64,000 bases of DNA from Oscillospiraceae bacterium (GTDB lineage: Bacteria; Bacillota; Clostridia; Oscillospirales; Oscillospiraceae): contig JAFTFT010000004.1 in NCBI GenBank assembly GCA_017458335.1, forward strand, positions 62,001-126,000, written 5' to 3'. Position 1 is the first letter of the stretch. Each line of letters opens with the position of its first letter. The notes under the pieces were generated by a model, which was given only the letters and a program-made list of their open reading frames with translations, was not told the origin of the DNA and searched no databases. Of this stretch, positions 6,708 through 15,484 are shown one piece after another. Position numbers and translations under genes: made by a program.

Positions 6708-8585
6708 ATGGAGAACAAAGGACAATATATCAGCACCACGGAAGCCGCAAAACGCCTGCATGTGACAGGACGCCGGGTGACTGGACTCTGTAATGAGGGA
6801 AAACTGGAAGGGGCAGTTCGGAACGGAAGGAATTGGAAGATCCCCACTCAGGCACTTCAGAACTATATGTTGAGAGAGGGAATATCCCCTTATGAAGTTG
6901 AGCATGAGCAGGAAGCGGAGCTTCTCCCCTGTGCTGTCGGTAATACCTCATATATAGAGATATCCAGTGAATGCTATTATGTGGATAAGACGCTTCTGAT
7001 CCGTGACCTGATCGACGACCACAACATGGTCACGCTTTTTACACGCCCTCGCCGTTTTGGAAAAACACTGGCGATTAACATGCTCAAGACATTTTTTGAG
7101 AAGACAGAAGCGGATACCTCACGATACTTTACGGGGAAGAAAATCTGGCAGTGCGGTGAGAAATACCGCTCACAGCAGGGCGCATATCCGGTCATTACGC
7201 TTACGTTCAAAGATGTGAAATTCCAAAACTGGGCGGAATCAATCGAAGCGATCCGGCTGGTCATGAAAGATGAATACAAACGTCACAGCGAGCTGAAACA
7301 GAGCGCTGCACTGGAACCGGATGCAAAAGATTATATGGCGCGTTTGGAGAAGGGAGAGCTGAGCGATGTAGAACTCAGCCGCGCCCTGTTGAACCTGACC
7401 GGAATGCTTTCCAAGCATTATCAGTCCAGGGTGGTGATCCTGATTGACGAATATGACACGCCGATTCAACAGGGATACGCGAAAGGCTTTTACCAGGAGG
7501 CCATTTCTTTTATGAGAAACTTCCTGTCGGGTGGACTGAAAGACAACACCGAGCTTGCTTTCGGTGTACTTACCGGGATTTTGCGGATATCAAAAGAGAA
7601 TCTGTTCAGTGGATTGAACAATCCAATGGTAAATACCGTGCTGGACAGAAAATACAGCGAATACTTTGGCTTTACGGAAGAAGAAGTGAAGGCGATGGCA
7701 AAATATTACCATCGGGAAGAGGCCATGGATGAAATTCGGAACTGGTATGACGGATACCGCTTCGGAAACACGGAAATCTATAATCCGTGGTCGGTCACGA
7801 ACTATTTTGCTTCCGGATGCCAGGCCAGACCATACTGGGCAAATACCAGCGACAATGAGATCATCCGCGAGATGCTGACTCAGTTGACACCAGAGACCGC
7901 ACAGGAGCTGACCGCGGTTATGCAGGGGGCGGCAATTCCATCGTCGCTGGATCTGGAAGTCATCTATCCCCGGATGCCGGATGGGAGCGACACAATTTTC
8001 AGCTTTCTGCTGTTGGCTGGATATCTGACGCCGGCCACAGTTCCCGAGGAGACGGAAATCGGAACGTTTGCCGAACTGCGCCTGCCGAATTCGGAAGTTC
8101 GAAGAATCTATAACACGGAGATATTAAGCTGGATCAAAACCGGTTCAAACAGCGGCGTGATAGCCGAGATCGAAAAAGCGGTTTACCTCAATGACGGAGA
8201 ACGACTGCAGCGGGCAATCAGAAACTATATGCTGACCACAATCTCAAGCTTTGACGGAGCGGCAGAAGGGTTTTATCACGGGATGGTACTTGGTCTGGTT
8301 GCGAGCCTCTCTTCCAAGTTTCTCATCCGCTCCAACAGAGAAGCGGGGGAAGGAAGATTTGACCTGAGCCTGGAGCCGAAAGATCAGAAGCTCCCCGGAA
8401 TCATCATGGAGTTCAAAGCGGTACCCGCATCGGAAAAGGCGTCGCTCGCTGACCTTGCCGAGGAAGCATTGAGTCAGATTGAGGACAAAGCGTACTTCAC
8501 GGATATGAAGGATCGTGGAGTTTCTGAGATCGTGAAATACGGAATTGCATTTGCCGGCAAAAGAGTAGAAGTGAAAACAGCGTGA
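6708..8585 (+). CDS. HTH-AAA ATPase-PD-(D/E)XK nuclease-like fusion protein
   Basis: A 625-residue protein with three parts. Residues 1-55 are an excisionase/MerR-type helix-turn-helix (STTEAAKRLHVTGRRVTGLC, then NGRNWKIPTQAL). Residues about 80-400 are the AAA-ATPase-like domain PF09820, with Walker A RPRRFGKT at 113-120 and Walker B-like ILIDEYDTPI near 243-252. The C-terminal 150 residues are the PD-(D/E)XK-like domain usually joined to it (GRFDLSL near 548, then MEFKA near 566). The family is very common in gut Clostridia and Bacteroidia and is uncharacterised; defence or mobile-element functions have been suggested. The fused HTH plus repeated sites upstream point to autoregulation. ATG 6708 follows GGAGGGCTGCGCG. 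Confidence 0.85.
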   Translation: MENKGQYISTTEAAKRLHVTGRRVTGLCNEGKLEGAVRNGRNWKIPTQALQNYMLREGISPYEVEHEQEAELLPCAVGNTSYIEISSECYYVDKTLLIRDLIDDHNMVTLFTRPRRFGKTLAINMLKTFFEKTEADTSRYFTGKKIWQCGEKYRSQQGAYPVITLTFKDVKFQNWAESIEAIRLVMKDEYKRHSELKQSAALEPDAKDYMARLEKGELSDVELSRALLNLTGMLSKHYQSRVVILIDEYDTPIQQGYAKGFYQEAISFMRNFLSGGLKDNTELAFGVLTGILRISKENLFSGLNNPMVNTVLDRKYSEYFGFTEEEVKAMAKYYHREEAMDEIRNWYDGYRFGNTEIYNPWSVTNYFASGCQARPYWANTSDNEIIREMLTQLTPETAQELTAVMQGAAIPSSLDLEVIYPRMPDGSDTIFSFLLLAGYLTPATVPEETEIGTFAELRLPNSEVRRIYNTEILSWIKTGSNSGVIAEIEKAVYLNDGERLQRAIRNYMLTTISSFDGAAEGFYHGMVLGLVASLSSKFLIRSNREAGEGRFDLSLEPKDQKLPGIIMEFKAVPASEKASLADLAEEALSQIEDKAYFTDMKDRGVSEIVKYGIAFAGKRVEVKTA

Positions 8586-8682
8586 GAAAAGATGCGGAGG
8601 CATAACAGGACTATATGTGCCTCTGAACCGAGCTGTTCCGCTTTATTATGACGTATCCTACGGAAATAACCTTCACTTTCGA

Positions 8683-8711
8683 TTGTGTTTTCCACAGGAC
8701 GATGCTATAAT
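8683..8711 (+). promoter_or_regulatory. Promoter of the DJ-1/PfpI gene
   Basis: TTGTGT (8683-8688), a 17-base spacer and TATAAT (8706-8711). The gene start is 44 bases downstream. Confidence 0.65.
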
Positions 8712-8754
8712 GCAATCAGCCAAACCAACAAATATTTGAAGGAGGTTGTTTCTT

Positions 8755-9333
8755 ATGGCAAAAAAGGTACTGCTTCTTTGCGGCGATTTCACAGAGGACT
8801 ATGAAACCATGGTGCCGTTCCAGGCGCTGGGCGTGCTGGGGTATCAGGTGGATGCGGTCTGCCCGGACAAGAAGGCGGGCGAGACGGTCGCCACGGCGGT
8901 TCATGACTTCCTGGGCGAGCAGACGTACACCGAGCTCCGCGGTCACAACTTCGCCCTGACGGCGGACTTTGACGCGGTGAAGACCGAGGACTATGAAGGC
9001 CTCTTCATCACCGGCGGCCGTGCCCCCGAGTATATCCGCCTGAACGCGAGAGTCCTGGAGATCGTCCGCGAGTTCTTTGCCGCCGGAAAGCCGGTGGCGG
9101 CCATCTGCCACGGCCCGCAGGTCCTTGCGGCGGCGGGCGTGCTGGCCGGTTACAGGGCCACGGCCTATCCCGCGGTGGGCCCGGACGTGACGCTGGCCGG
9201 CGGCACCTATGTCCCCGTGGATGTGTCGGAAGCCGTTGTGGACCGCAATCTGGTCACGGCTCCGGCCTGGCCCGGCGACACCGCCATCGTCCGTGAGTTC
9301 GCGAAACTCATGGGCGCGAAGATCGAGATCTGA
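8755..9333 (+). CDS. DJ-1/PfpI family protein
   Basis: A cytoplasmic 192-residue protein of the class I glutamine-amidotransferase-like superfamily (deglycase, protease or chaperone activities are known in the family). The nucleophile cysteine is in [16 protein letters not shown] near residue 118, and the preceding [14 protein letters not shown] is the usual PfpI signature. ATG 8755 is chosen because GGAGG lies 9 bases upstream; a TTG nine bases earlier is inside that ribosome site. It is a single-gene unit with its own promoter, closed by the large hairpin at 9403. The substrate is not predictable. Confidence 0.88.
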   Translation: MAKKVLLLCGDFTEDYETMVPFQALGVLGYQVDAVCPDKKAGETVATAVHDFLGEQTYTELRGHNFALTADFDAVKTEDYEGLFITGGRAPEYIRLNARVLEIVREFFAAGKPVAAICHGPQVLAAAGVLAGYRATAYPAVGPDVTLAGGTYVPVDVSEAVVDRNLVTAPAWPGDTAIVREFAKLMGAKIEI

Positions 9334-9402
9334 TCCGGGGACAGACGGCAAAGCAGATCAGCATATAAGCTGTTTCACGGAATTGATTGCCCGCCAAGGT
9401 AT

Positions 9403-9445
9403 TACCGGTAAAACTCCCCGCCTCCGGCGGGGAGTTTTACCGGTA
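9403..9445. terminator. Perfect 20-base-pair hairpin between convergent genes
   Basis: The arms 9403-9422 and 9426-9445 are exact reverse complements (left arm begins TACCGGTAAAACTCCCC) with a 3-base loop TCC. Read either way, a G+C-rich core is followed by a TTTT-containing stretch within the arm. It lies between the DJ-1 gene and the convergent membrane-protein gene, so a bidirectional terminator is likely; the unusual length and perfection also allow a small mobile palindrome. Confidence 0.7.
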
Positions 9446-9517
9446 CTGAATATCGTGAAAAGAAAAAAGCAGGAAGACAGACCTTGTATCTGCCTTCCTG
9501 TTTTTACGGTTATGCGC

Positions 9518-10306
9518 CTAGCGCAGCCTGCGAAGACGCTGATCTGTGAACGCGGCGATCTGGGTCCAGAGCCGCAGCAGCTGGTTCTTATGGGCACAGA
9601 GCTTCTCAGAGCAGTTTTTACAGCCGAGATAGCCGTTGGTCGCCTCGGAAAAACGTTCGGGATACCTGTAGAAAGTGATCTCCCAGCGGGCCAGCAGGGC
9701 CACGGACAGCACCAGCAGGCTCCAGGTGTAGGACTTTCGCACAAAGAAGAGCGGTGTGAACATCATGGCGTAGTCCCAGTTATAGATCCGGCAGGTACAG
9801 CAGCATTTGTTCTTCAGAAACCAGCTCTGGAAGGGGCAGAAGAACAGAATGCAGATCATGTCGCAGACCGAATAGGCGAGGCACAGAAGAATCATGATGC
9901 CGTCGTCCAGAATACCGGACATGTGCAGCGCGCCGAAAACGGCATTGAAGGCGATCCAGATCAGGGCCACCAGCACCACGCCGTTGTTGTCCTGAATGTC
10001 GATGTTCGTCCTGCCGGTCTTGACATAGTTCCGGGCAAACTGCTTCTGACATCCAGGACTCTCCAGACGGGAGGGGAAGAAGCGCAGAATCATCTCCACC
10101 GTGAAAACAACCCAGATGAGACTGAGAATCAGGGGACGGCTCTCCAGCACGGCGGAGATCTCCGGGCCGCCGCTCAGACGGCAGGAGAGATACATCCACA
10201 GGAACGCGAGAAACAGCGCGGAACGGTAGACCAGACGAAAATAGTGAAAACTGCTGACCGCGGTCAACTTTGGCTTATGGTGCGGTTGATGAGAAACTTT
10301 TTGCAA
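9518..10306 (-). CDS. Uncharacterised membrane protein with cysteine clusters
   Basis: I do not recognise a named family. The protein of about 262 residues has roughly six hydrophobic segments (for example SALFLAFLWMYLSC, ILSLIWVVFTVEMIL, NGVVLVALIWIAFNAVFG, ILLCLAYSVCDMICILFF, SWSLLVLSVALLA-like). Cysteines cluster in KNKCCCTCRIYNWD after the fourth segment and CKNCSEKLCAHK near the C-terminus, which could bind metal. The start is probably TTG 10306, with AAGGGG eight bases upstream; an earlier TTG at 10363 overlaps the lipoprotein gene. It is the last gene of the operon monooxygenase-lipoprotein-membrane protein. Confidence 0.6.
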   Translation of the reverse strand: MQKVSHQPHHKPKLTAVSSFHYFRLVYRSALFLAFLWMYLSCRLSGGPEISAVLESRPLILSLIWVVFTVEMILRFFPSRLESPGCQKQFARNYVKTGRTNIDIQDNNGVVLVALIWIAFNAVFGALHMSGILDDGIMILLCLAYSVCDMICILFFCPFQSWFLKNKCCCTCRIYNWDYAMMFTPLFFVRKSYTWSLLVLSVALLARWEITFYRYPERFSEATNGYLGCKNCSEKLCAHKNQLLRLWTQIAAFTDQRLRRLR

Positions 10307-10346
10307 GAAATCATCCCCTTGAAAGGATAACAAAGGACAGAAGGAA

Positions 10347-11273
10347 TCAGGCAGCTTCGGCAACTTCGGCGGCCAGAGCTTCCGGCGGGATCATGATCTC
10401 GCCGACGGCGTCGAAGTTATAGAGCTCGGCGGAGACCGTCAGGGTGTGGATATCCAGGTTGAAACCGAGAGCGCTGAGGTCAAAGTCCTCCATCTCTGCC
10501 GCGTCCACTCCGCTCTGGGCGGCCATGGACTGCATGGCGACTTTCATGACCATGGGAATCAGGTTCTGAACGGTCTCGGTGAGATCGATGGAGCCCTTTA
10601 CGATCAGGGCGTTCTCCTTGTCGAAGCCGATGGTGACGGGAATGCTTCCGAGCGCGGTCAGGTCCATACCGCTGAGATCAAGCGGCGTACCGGCGGCGGA
10701 GCCGGCAGCTTCACCGGCCGCTTCCATGGCGGAAGAGAGATCCACATCTCCGAGCAGGTCTTTCCAGAGAATGCTTCCGGAGTAGATCACGGCTTCAGTT
10801 CCGCGGACCGTCTCGGTCCCGGTTTCCTCAAAGGAACCGGCGAGCTTCTTGATCATCGCGAGGGACTTCAGGTCGGAAGAACCCTTTTCCTTCTCGCCGC
10901 TCAAAGAGGTCTCGTTTTTGGACCAGGTCTCACCATTGTCGGCGGAAGTATAGAATACAAGCTTGTCTTCCAGCTTTTCATAGTAGAGAAGCAGGGGCAC
11001 GTTCTCGCCCATGAGGTCGATGGTGAATTCGGCCTTGCCCTTGTCACCCTCCAGGTCGAGGTCAAGAGGACCGGCCACGTTGATCTTGAAGGGAGAGGTT
11101 TCCTCCATCATGGTCATATCCACGTTGAGATCCAGGTTCAGATCAGCCGTCACACTGTCCAGATCGCTCATGTTGGCGGCGGTTTTGGTGATGGTGATGA
11201 CGCTGCAGCCGCTGAGGGCAAAGGTCATCAGAAGGACCAGGAGCAGAGCGAGAATTTTTTGATATCTTTTCAT
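10347..11273 (-). CDS. Lipoprotein with LppX/LolA-like fold (DUF6612-like)
   Basis: The 308-residue precursor has a lipoprotein signal ending in LSGC (Cys at residue 23), so it is anchored on the outer face of the membrane. The mature part has the pattern of DUF6612-type lipoproteins: alternating strands such as ADLNLDLNVDMTM, LLLYYEKLEDKLVFYTSAD, VRGTEAVIYSG and TIGFDKENALIVKGSIDL. A hydrophobic-ligand-carrier fold is likely but unproven. The Ala-rich stretch AAGEAAGSAAG is a probable linker. The gene starts two bases after the stop of the monooxygenase gene, so they are coupled. Confidence 0.65.
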   Translation of the reverse strand: MKRYQKILALLLVLLMTFALSGCSVITITKTAANMSDLDSVTADLNLDLNVDMTMMEETSPFKINVAGPLDLDLEGDKGKAEFTIDLMGENVPLLLYYEKLEDKLVFYTSADNGETWSKNETSLSGEKEKGSSDLKSLAMIKKLAGSFEETGTETVRGTEAVIYSGSILWKDLLGDVDLSSAMEAAGEAAGSAAGTPLDLSGMDLTALGSIPVTIGFDKENALIVKGSIDLTETVQNLIPMVMKVAMQSMAAQSGVDAAEMEDFDLSALGFNLDIHTLTVSAELYNFDAVGEIMIPPEALAAEVAEAA

Positions 11274-11275
11274 GT

Positions 11276-11560
11276 TCAGACCTCCGTATAATGTTCAACC
11301 GGGTAATTGATTTCGATGTATTTTGCAAGCTGCGGAACGATGCGGGTGAAGTGCTCGCTGGTGTTGTGCGCTTCAATGGCGGCCTGATCCTTCCAGATTT
11401 CGATGAAGCAGAACAGGCGCGGGTTTTCGGCACAGCGGTTGAGCGTATAGGTGACGCAGCCCGGCTCGGCCTGGGAAGCGGCAACCAGCTCCTTTGTCAT
11501 GGCCAGATAGTCTTCGACACATTCTTCTTTTACGAGACGTTTGGCAAGGATTTTGATCAT
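11276..11560 (-). CDS. ABM-domain (antibiotic biosynthesis monooxygenase-like) protein
   Basis: The 94-residue protein matches the small dimeric alpha-beta barrel ABM family, which includes YgiN-type quinol monooxygenases and heme-degrading enzymes: MIKILAKRLVKEECVEDYLA, then EPGCVTYTLNRCAENPRLFC and EHFTRIVPQLAKY. Residues typical of heme-degrading IsdG enzymes are not obvious, so a quinol or small-molecule oxygenase-like role is more likely. It is first in an operon with a lipoprotein and a membrane protein and has a promoter at 11591-11619. Confidence 0.85.
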   Translation of the reverse strand: MIKILAKRLVKEECVEDYLAMTKELVAASQAEPGCVTYTLNRCAENPRLFCFIEIWKDQAAIEAHNTSEHFTRIVPQLAKYIEINYPVEHYTEV

Positions 11561-11590
11561 GGTAAAACCTCCCGACGATTTGATGCTTTC

Positions 11591-11619
11591 ATCTTAACAG
11601 AAAATATCCGGGCTTGCAA
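11591..11619 (-). promoter_or_regulatory. Promoter of the ABM-lipoprotein-membrane operon
   Basis: On the minus strand TTGCAA (11619-11614), a 17-base spacer and TAAGAT (11596-11591). The start codon is 31 bases further on, behind GGGAGG. Confidence 0.65.
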
Positions 11620-11864
11620 TGACGATTCAATGAACAATTGCCCTCCGTATGCAAGCAGACACGAACGGCGGGAGAGGGGAAAACCGCCGGGGAATCAAGA
11701 AGGCGGAGCAGTTTGATAAACGGAGAAGAGCAGGAAGAAGCGAATCGAAGGCACAAAACTGTGCAAACTGTATGAAAACAGGGAGAGACGACTGTGCAGA
11801 CCGACCAAAAACAGGACGGGTCAAAATGCGGCGGACCGACGGAATTATGCAGGTATCCGAAAAT
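11620..11864. other. Intergenic stretch without a recognisable gene
   Basis: The sequence between the ABM promoter and the Rex-type site of adhE is purine-rich and holds no open frame with a ribosome site and no clear hairpin. I see nothing further in it. Confidence 0.6.
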
Positions 11865-11882
11865 TTGTTAACCAGTTGACAA
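11865..11882. promoter_or_regulatory. Rex-type redox operator
   Basis: TTGTTAACCAGTTGACAA matches the Rex consensus TTGTTAANNNNTTAACAA at all but one defined position. It overlaps the -35 box of the adhE promoter. Rex senses the NADH/NAD ratio and represses fermentation genes such as adhE when NADH is low. The rex gene itself is not in this window. Confidence 0.8.
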
Positions 11883-11904
11883 AACGCCCGGGATTTGTTA
11901 TTTT
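11876..11904 (+). promoter_or_regulatory. Promoter of adhE
   Basis: TTGACA (11876-11881), a 17-base spacer and TATTTT (11899-11904). The -35 box is inside the Rex-type operator. A second, weaker TTGTTA...TTGAC-like element overlaps the -10 box (11896-11910). Confidence 0.7.
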
Positions 11905-11930
11905 GTTGACGATACAAGGAGGCGATCAAC

Positions 11931-14579
11931 ATGAGCAAAGCATATGAATTCATCGATACTGTTGAGAAGCTGGAAGAGGAGATCGACCGGGTCAAAAAAG
12001 CGCAGGCGATCTATGCGCATTACTCACAGGAGCAGGTGGACAGAATCTTTCTGGCGGCTGCGACGGCGGCCAACAAGGCGCGCATTCCGCTGGCCAAGGC
12101 CGCAGTGGCGGAGACCGGAATGGGAATCGTGGAAGACAAGGTGATCAAGAATCACTTCGCGTCCGAATATATCTACAACGCCTATCGGGACACCAGGACC
12201 TGCGGCGTGATTGAAGAAAACAAAGAATACGGCATGCGGAAGATTGCCGAGCCCCTGGGTCTGGTCTGCGCGATTATCCCGACGACAAACCCGACTTCCA
12301 CCGCCATCTTCAAGACGCTTCTGGCGCTGAAGACCCGCAACGGCATCATCATCAGCCCGCATCACCGGGCGAAGGCCTGCACGGTGGAGGCGGCGAAGGT
12401 CGTCCTGGAAGCGGCCGTAGCGGCCGGCGCGCCGGAAGATATCATCGGCTGGATCGACATGCCGTCGCGTGACATGACGGGCGTGCTGATGAAGAAAGCG
12501 GACATCATTCTCGCCACCGGCGGCCCGAACATGGTCAACGCGGCCTACTCCTCCGGCACCCCGGCGCTGGGCGTCGGCGCGGGAAACACCCCGGCGGTCA
12601 TCGATGAGACGGCGGACATTCTGCTGGCTGTCAACTCCATCATTCACTCCAAGACCTTTGACAACGGCATGATCTGTGCTTCGGAACAGTCCGTTATCGT
12701 GCATACAAAGGTCTATGACGCGGTGCGGCGCGAGTTTGCGGCAAGAGGCTGCTACTTCCTGAAGGGAGAGGAGCTGGACAAGGTCCGCAAAACGATCCTG
12801 ATCAACGGCTCACTGAACGCAAAGATCGTCGGACAGTCCGCGGCAACGATCGCGGCGCTGGCTGGAATCACGATACCCGAGCGGAGCAAGATCCTGATCG
12901 GCGAAGTGGACTCGGTGGACCTGAGCGAGGAGTTTGCCCATGAAAAGCTCTCCCCGGTACTGGCGATGTACCGTGCGGCGGACCTGGAGGACGCTTTCGC
13001 CAAGGCGGAGAAACTGATCGAAGACGGCGGCCTCGGCCATACCTCGTCCATCTACCTGGATACGGTTACCGGACAGGAGAAGCTGGCGGAGTTCCAGAAC
13101 AGGATGAAGACCTGCCGGATCGTGGTCAATACCCCCTCGTCCCACGGCGGCCTGGGCGACCTGTACAACTTTGCCCTGACGCCGTCCCTGACGCTGGGCT
13201 GCGGCTCCTGGGGCGGAAACTCGGTCTCGGAGAACGTCGGGGTCAAGCACCTGCTGAACATCAAAACCGTCGTGGAAAGAAGGGAAAACATGCTGTGGTT
13301 CCGCGCGCCTGAAAAGATCTATACCAAGCGGGGCTGCCTGCCGACCGCTCTGGCCGAGCTGGGAGAGATGGGAAAGACCCGTGCCTTCGTGGTCACCGGC
13401 CCGCATCTGTACAAGTCCGGCGCGGCGGCGCCGATCTTTGCCAAGCTGGAAAAAATGGGGATCCAGCACACCTGCTTCTTCGATGTGCCGAACGACCCCA
13501 CCCTGGAATGCGCCAGACGCGGCGCGGCCCAGATGCTGAGCTTCAAACCCGATGTCATCCTCGCCCTGGGCGGCGGCTCGCCCATGGACGCGGCGAAAAT
13601 CATGTGGGTGCTGTATGAGCATCCCGAGGCGGACTTTGCCGACATGGCGATGCGCTTCTCGGATATCCGGAAGAGAATCTACAAGTTCCCGAAGATGGGC
13701 GAAAAGGCATATTTTGTCGCGATTCCCACCTCCGCGGGAACGGGCAGCGAGGCCACGCCCTTCGCGGTCATCACGGACGAGACCAGCGGAATCAAGTACC
13801 CGCTGGCGGATTATGAACTGATGCCGAACATGGCGATCGTGGACACCGATCTGCACATGAGCGCCCCCAAGGGCCTCACGGCCTCCTCCGGCATCGACGC
13901 GGTGTCCCATGCGCTGGAAGCCTATGCCTCGGTGATGGCCACGGACTACACCGACGCCCTGGCGCTGAAGGCGCTCAAGACGCTGTTTGCCTACCTGCCC
14001 CGCGCCTATGAAAACGGCCAGACGGATCTGGAGGCCAGAGAAAAGGTTGCCAACGCCGCCACCATGGCCGGTATGGCCTTCGCCAATGCCTTCCTCGGCG
14101 TGATGCACTCCATGGCGCACAAGCTGGGCGCCTTCCATCACATTGCCCACGGCCTTGCAAACGCCCTGATGATGGATGAAGTGATCCGCTTCAACTCGGC
14201 CGAGGTGCCGACCAAGATGGGCACCTTCCCGCAGTATGACCACCCGCACACCATGGCCCGCTATGCGGAGATCGCCGCCTATCTGGGCTGCAGAGGGGCG
14301 AGCGATGAGGAACTGGTTGCGGCGCTGATCGAGAAGATCGACGAACTCAAGCGTCAGATCGGCATCAAGCCCACGATCCGCGACTATGTGCCGGATGAGG
14401 AGAGCTTCCTGAAGACGCTGGACGAGATGACGGAACAGGCCTTCGACGATCAGTGCACCGGCGCAAATCCGCGCTACCCGCTGATGAGCGAGATCCGCCA
14501 GATGTATCTGAACGCCTATTACGGGAACACCTTCCAGGAGAAGGCGACCCCCGACACCACGCAGTTGGAGAGGAGCTGA
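11931..14579 (+). CDS. adhE: Bifunctional acetaldehyde-CoA/alcohol dehydrogenase AdhE
   Basis: Cytoplasmic enzyme reducing acetyl-CoA to acetaldehyde and then ethanol with two NADH, which regenerates NAD in fermentation. At 882 residues it has the usual AdhE length. The N-terminal aldehyde dehydrogenase half has the catalytic Cys in GMICASEQS near residue 249. The C-terminal iron-dependent alcohol dehydrogenase half has GGGSPMDAAKIMW near 546 and the metal-binding HSMAHKLGAFHHIAHGLAN near 725. ATG 11931 follows GGAGGCGATCAAC. The Rex-type site in the promoter fits redox control. A kinase-like gene begins five bases after its stop and is probably co-transcribed. Confidence 0.97.
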   Translation: MSKAYEFIDTVEKLEEEIDRVKKAQAIYAHYSQEQVDRIFLAAATAANKARIPLAKAAVAETGMGIVEDKVIKNHFASEYIYNAYRDTRTCGVIEENKEYGMRKIAEPLGLVCAIIPTTNPTSTAIFKTLLALKTRNGIIISPHHRAKACTVEAAKVVLEAAVAAGAPEDIIGWIDMPSRDMTGVLMKKADIILATGGPNMVNAAYSSGTPALGVGAGNTPAVIDETADILLAVNSIIHSKTFDNGMICASEQSVIVHTKVYDAVRREFAARGCYFLKGEELDKVRKTILINGSLNAKIVGQSAATIAALAGITIPERSKILIGEVDSVDLSEEFAHEKLSPVLAMYRAADLEDAFAKAEKLIEDGGLGHTSSIYLDTVTGQEKLAEFQNRMKTCRIVVNTPSSHGGLGDLYNFALTPSLTLGCGSWGGNSVSENVGVKHLLNIKTVVERRENMLWFRAPEKIYTKRGCLPTALAELGEMGKTRAFVVTGPHLYKSGAAAPIFAKLEKMGIQHTCFFDVPNDPTLECARRGAAQMLSFKPDVILALGGGSPMDAAKIMWVLYEHPEADFADMAMRFSDIRKRIYKFPKMGEKAYFVAIPTSAGTGSEATPFAVITDETSGIKYPLADYELMPNMAIVDTDLHMSAPKGLTASSGIDAVSHALEAYASVMATDYTDALALKALKTLFAYLPRAYENGQTDLEAREKVANAATMAGMAFANAFLGVMHSMAHKLGAFHHIAHGLANALMMDEVIRFNSAEVPTKMGTFPQYDHPHTMARYAEIAAYLGCRGASDEELVAALIEKIDELKRQIGIKPTIRDYVPDEESFLKTLDEMTEQAFDDQCTGANPRYPLMSEIRQMYLNAYYGNTFQEKATPDTTQLERS

Positions 14580-14583
14580 GCAT

Positions 14584-15333
14584 ATGAAACTGGATACTGT
14601 CATTGCGGAAAGAAAGACAAAAACCATCTATCGCGACGGGGACTGCTGCATCAAGGTCTTCAACAGTACCTTTTCCAAGGCGGACATCCTGAACGAAGCG
14701 CTGAACAATGCCCGCGTGGAGGATGTCGGCCTGTATGTGCCGAAGATCCTGGAAGTCACCACCATCGACGGCAAGTGGGCGATTGTGTCGGAATTCATCG
14801 AGGGAACCACGCTGAGCCATCTGATGCGGGACAACCCGGAGAAGAAGGACGAGTATCTCGACCTGCTGGTGGAAACCCAGATGCAGATCCACTCCAAGCA
14901 CAGCCCGCTTCTGAGCCGTCTGAAAGACAAGATGAACCGGAAAATCCTCGCGGCCGATCTGGATCCCGTGACGCGCTATGAGCTGCTGATCCGGCTGGAG
15001 GGGCTGCCCACGCACGACAAGCTCTGCCACGGCGACTTCTGCCCGTCGAACGTCCTGCTGACACCGGACGGAAAGCCCTATATCATCGACTGGGCTCATG
15101 CGACCCAGGGCAACGCCTCCGCGGATGTGGCCCGGACCTATCTCACCTTCCATCTGTCGGGCGATGCGGCGACGGCCGAAAAGTACCTGAACCTCTTCTG
15201 CGAAAAGAGCGGCACGGACAAACGCTATGTCCAGAAGTGGATGCCCATCGTGGCGGCTTCCCAGTCCGTCAAGGGAAACCTTGAAGAGCGGGACTTCCTG
15301 CTCAGCTGGACAAACGTGGCCGACTACGAGTAA
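14584..15333 (+). CDS. APH-family kinase-like protein (TIGR02172-like)
   Basis: The 249-residue protein has the aminoglycoside/choline-kinase fold: IYRDGDCCIKVFNSTFSK (ATP-binding lysine), the catalytic loop CHGDFCPSN near residue 147-155, and the metal-binding DWAHA near 169. It resembles the TIGR02172 group, whose substrates are unknown; antibiotic resistance should not be assumed. It starts five bases after adhE (stop TGA, then ATG 14584), which suggests shared transcription under redox control. The GAGAGGAG ribosome site lies inside the end of adhE. Confidence 0.8.
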   Translation: MKLDTVIAERKTKTIYRDGDCCIKVFNSTFSKADILNEALNNARVEDVGLYVPKILEVTTIDGKWAIVSEFIEGTTLSHLMRDNPEKKDEYLDLLVETQMQIHSKHSPLLSRLKDKMNRKILAADLDPVTRYELLIRLEGLPTHDKLCHGDFCPSNVLLTPDGKPYIIDWAHATQGNASADVARTYLTFHLSGDAATAEKYLNLFCEKSGTDKRYVQKWMPIVAASQSVKGNLEERDFLLSWTNVADYE

Positions 15334-15405
15334 GAGGCAGCTGTTTCCGGCGGCGGGAAGCGGAATTCCTTCTGAACTGATGTGCCGATGAAGCTGAAAA
15401 TCACA

Positions 15406-15434
15406 TTGACTTTTTCATGGCGGACCCTTAAAAT
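15406..15434 (+). promoter_or_regulatory. Promoter of the GPH symporter gene
   Basis: TTGACT (15406-15411), a 17-base spacer and TAAAAT (15429-15434), 50 bases before the start codon. Confidence 0.65.
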
Positions 15435-15484
15435 GTGATGGAAAAGCCTTACCCGGAACAAATCAGGAAAGGGAGAAGCCTGCC

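Noticed and set aside
14584-15333. Aminoglycoside resistance gene
   Set aside because: It has the APH fold but belongs to a TIGR02172-like group of unknown substrates and lies in an adhE operon without mobile-element signs.
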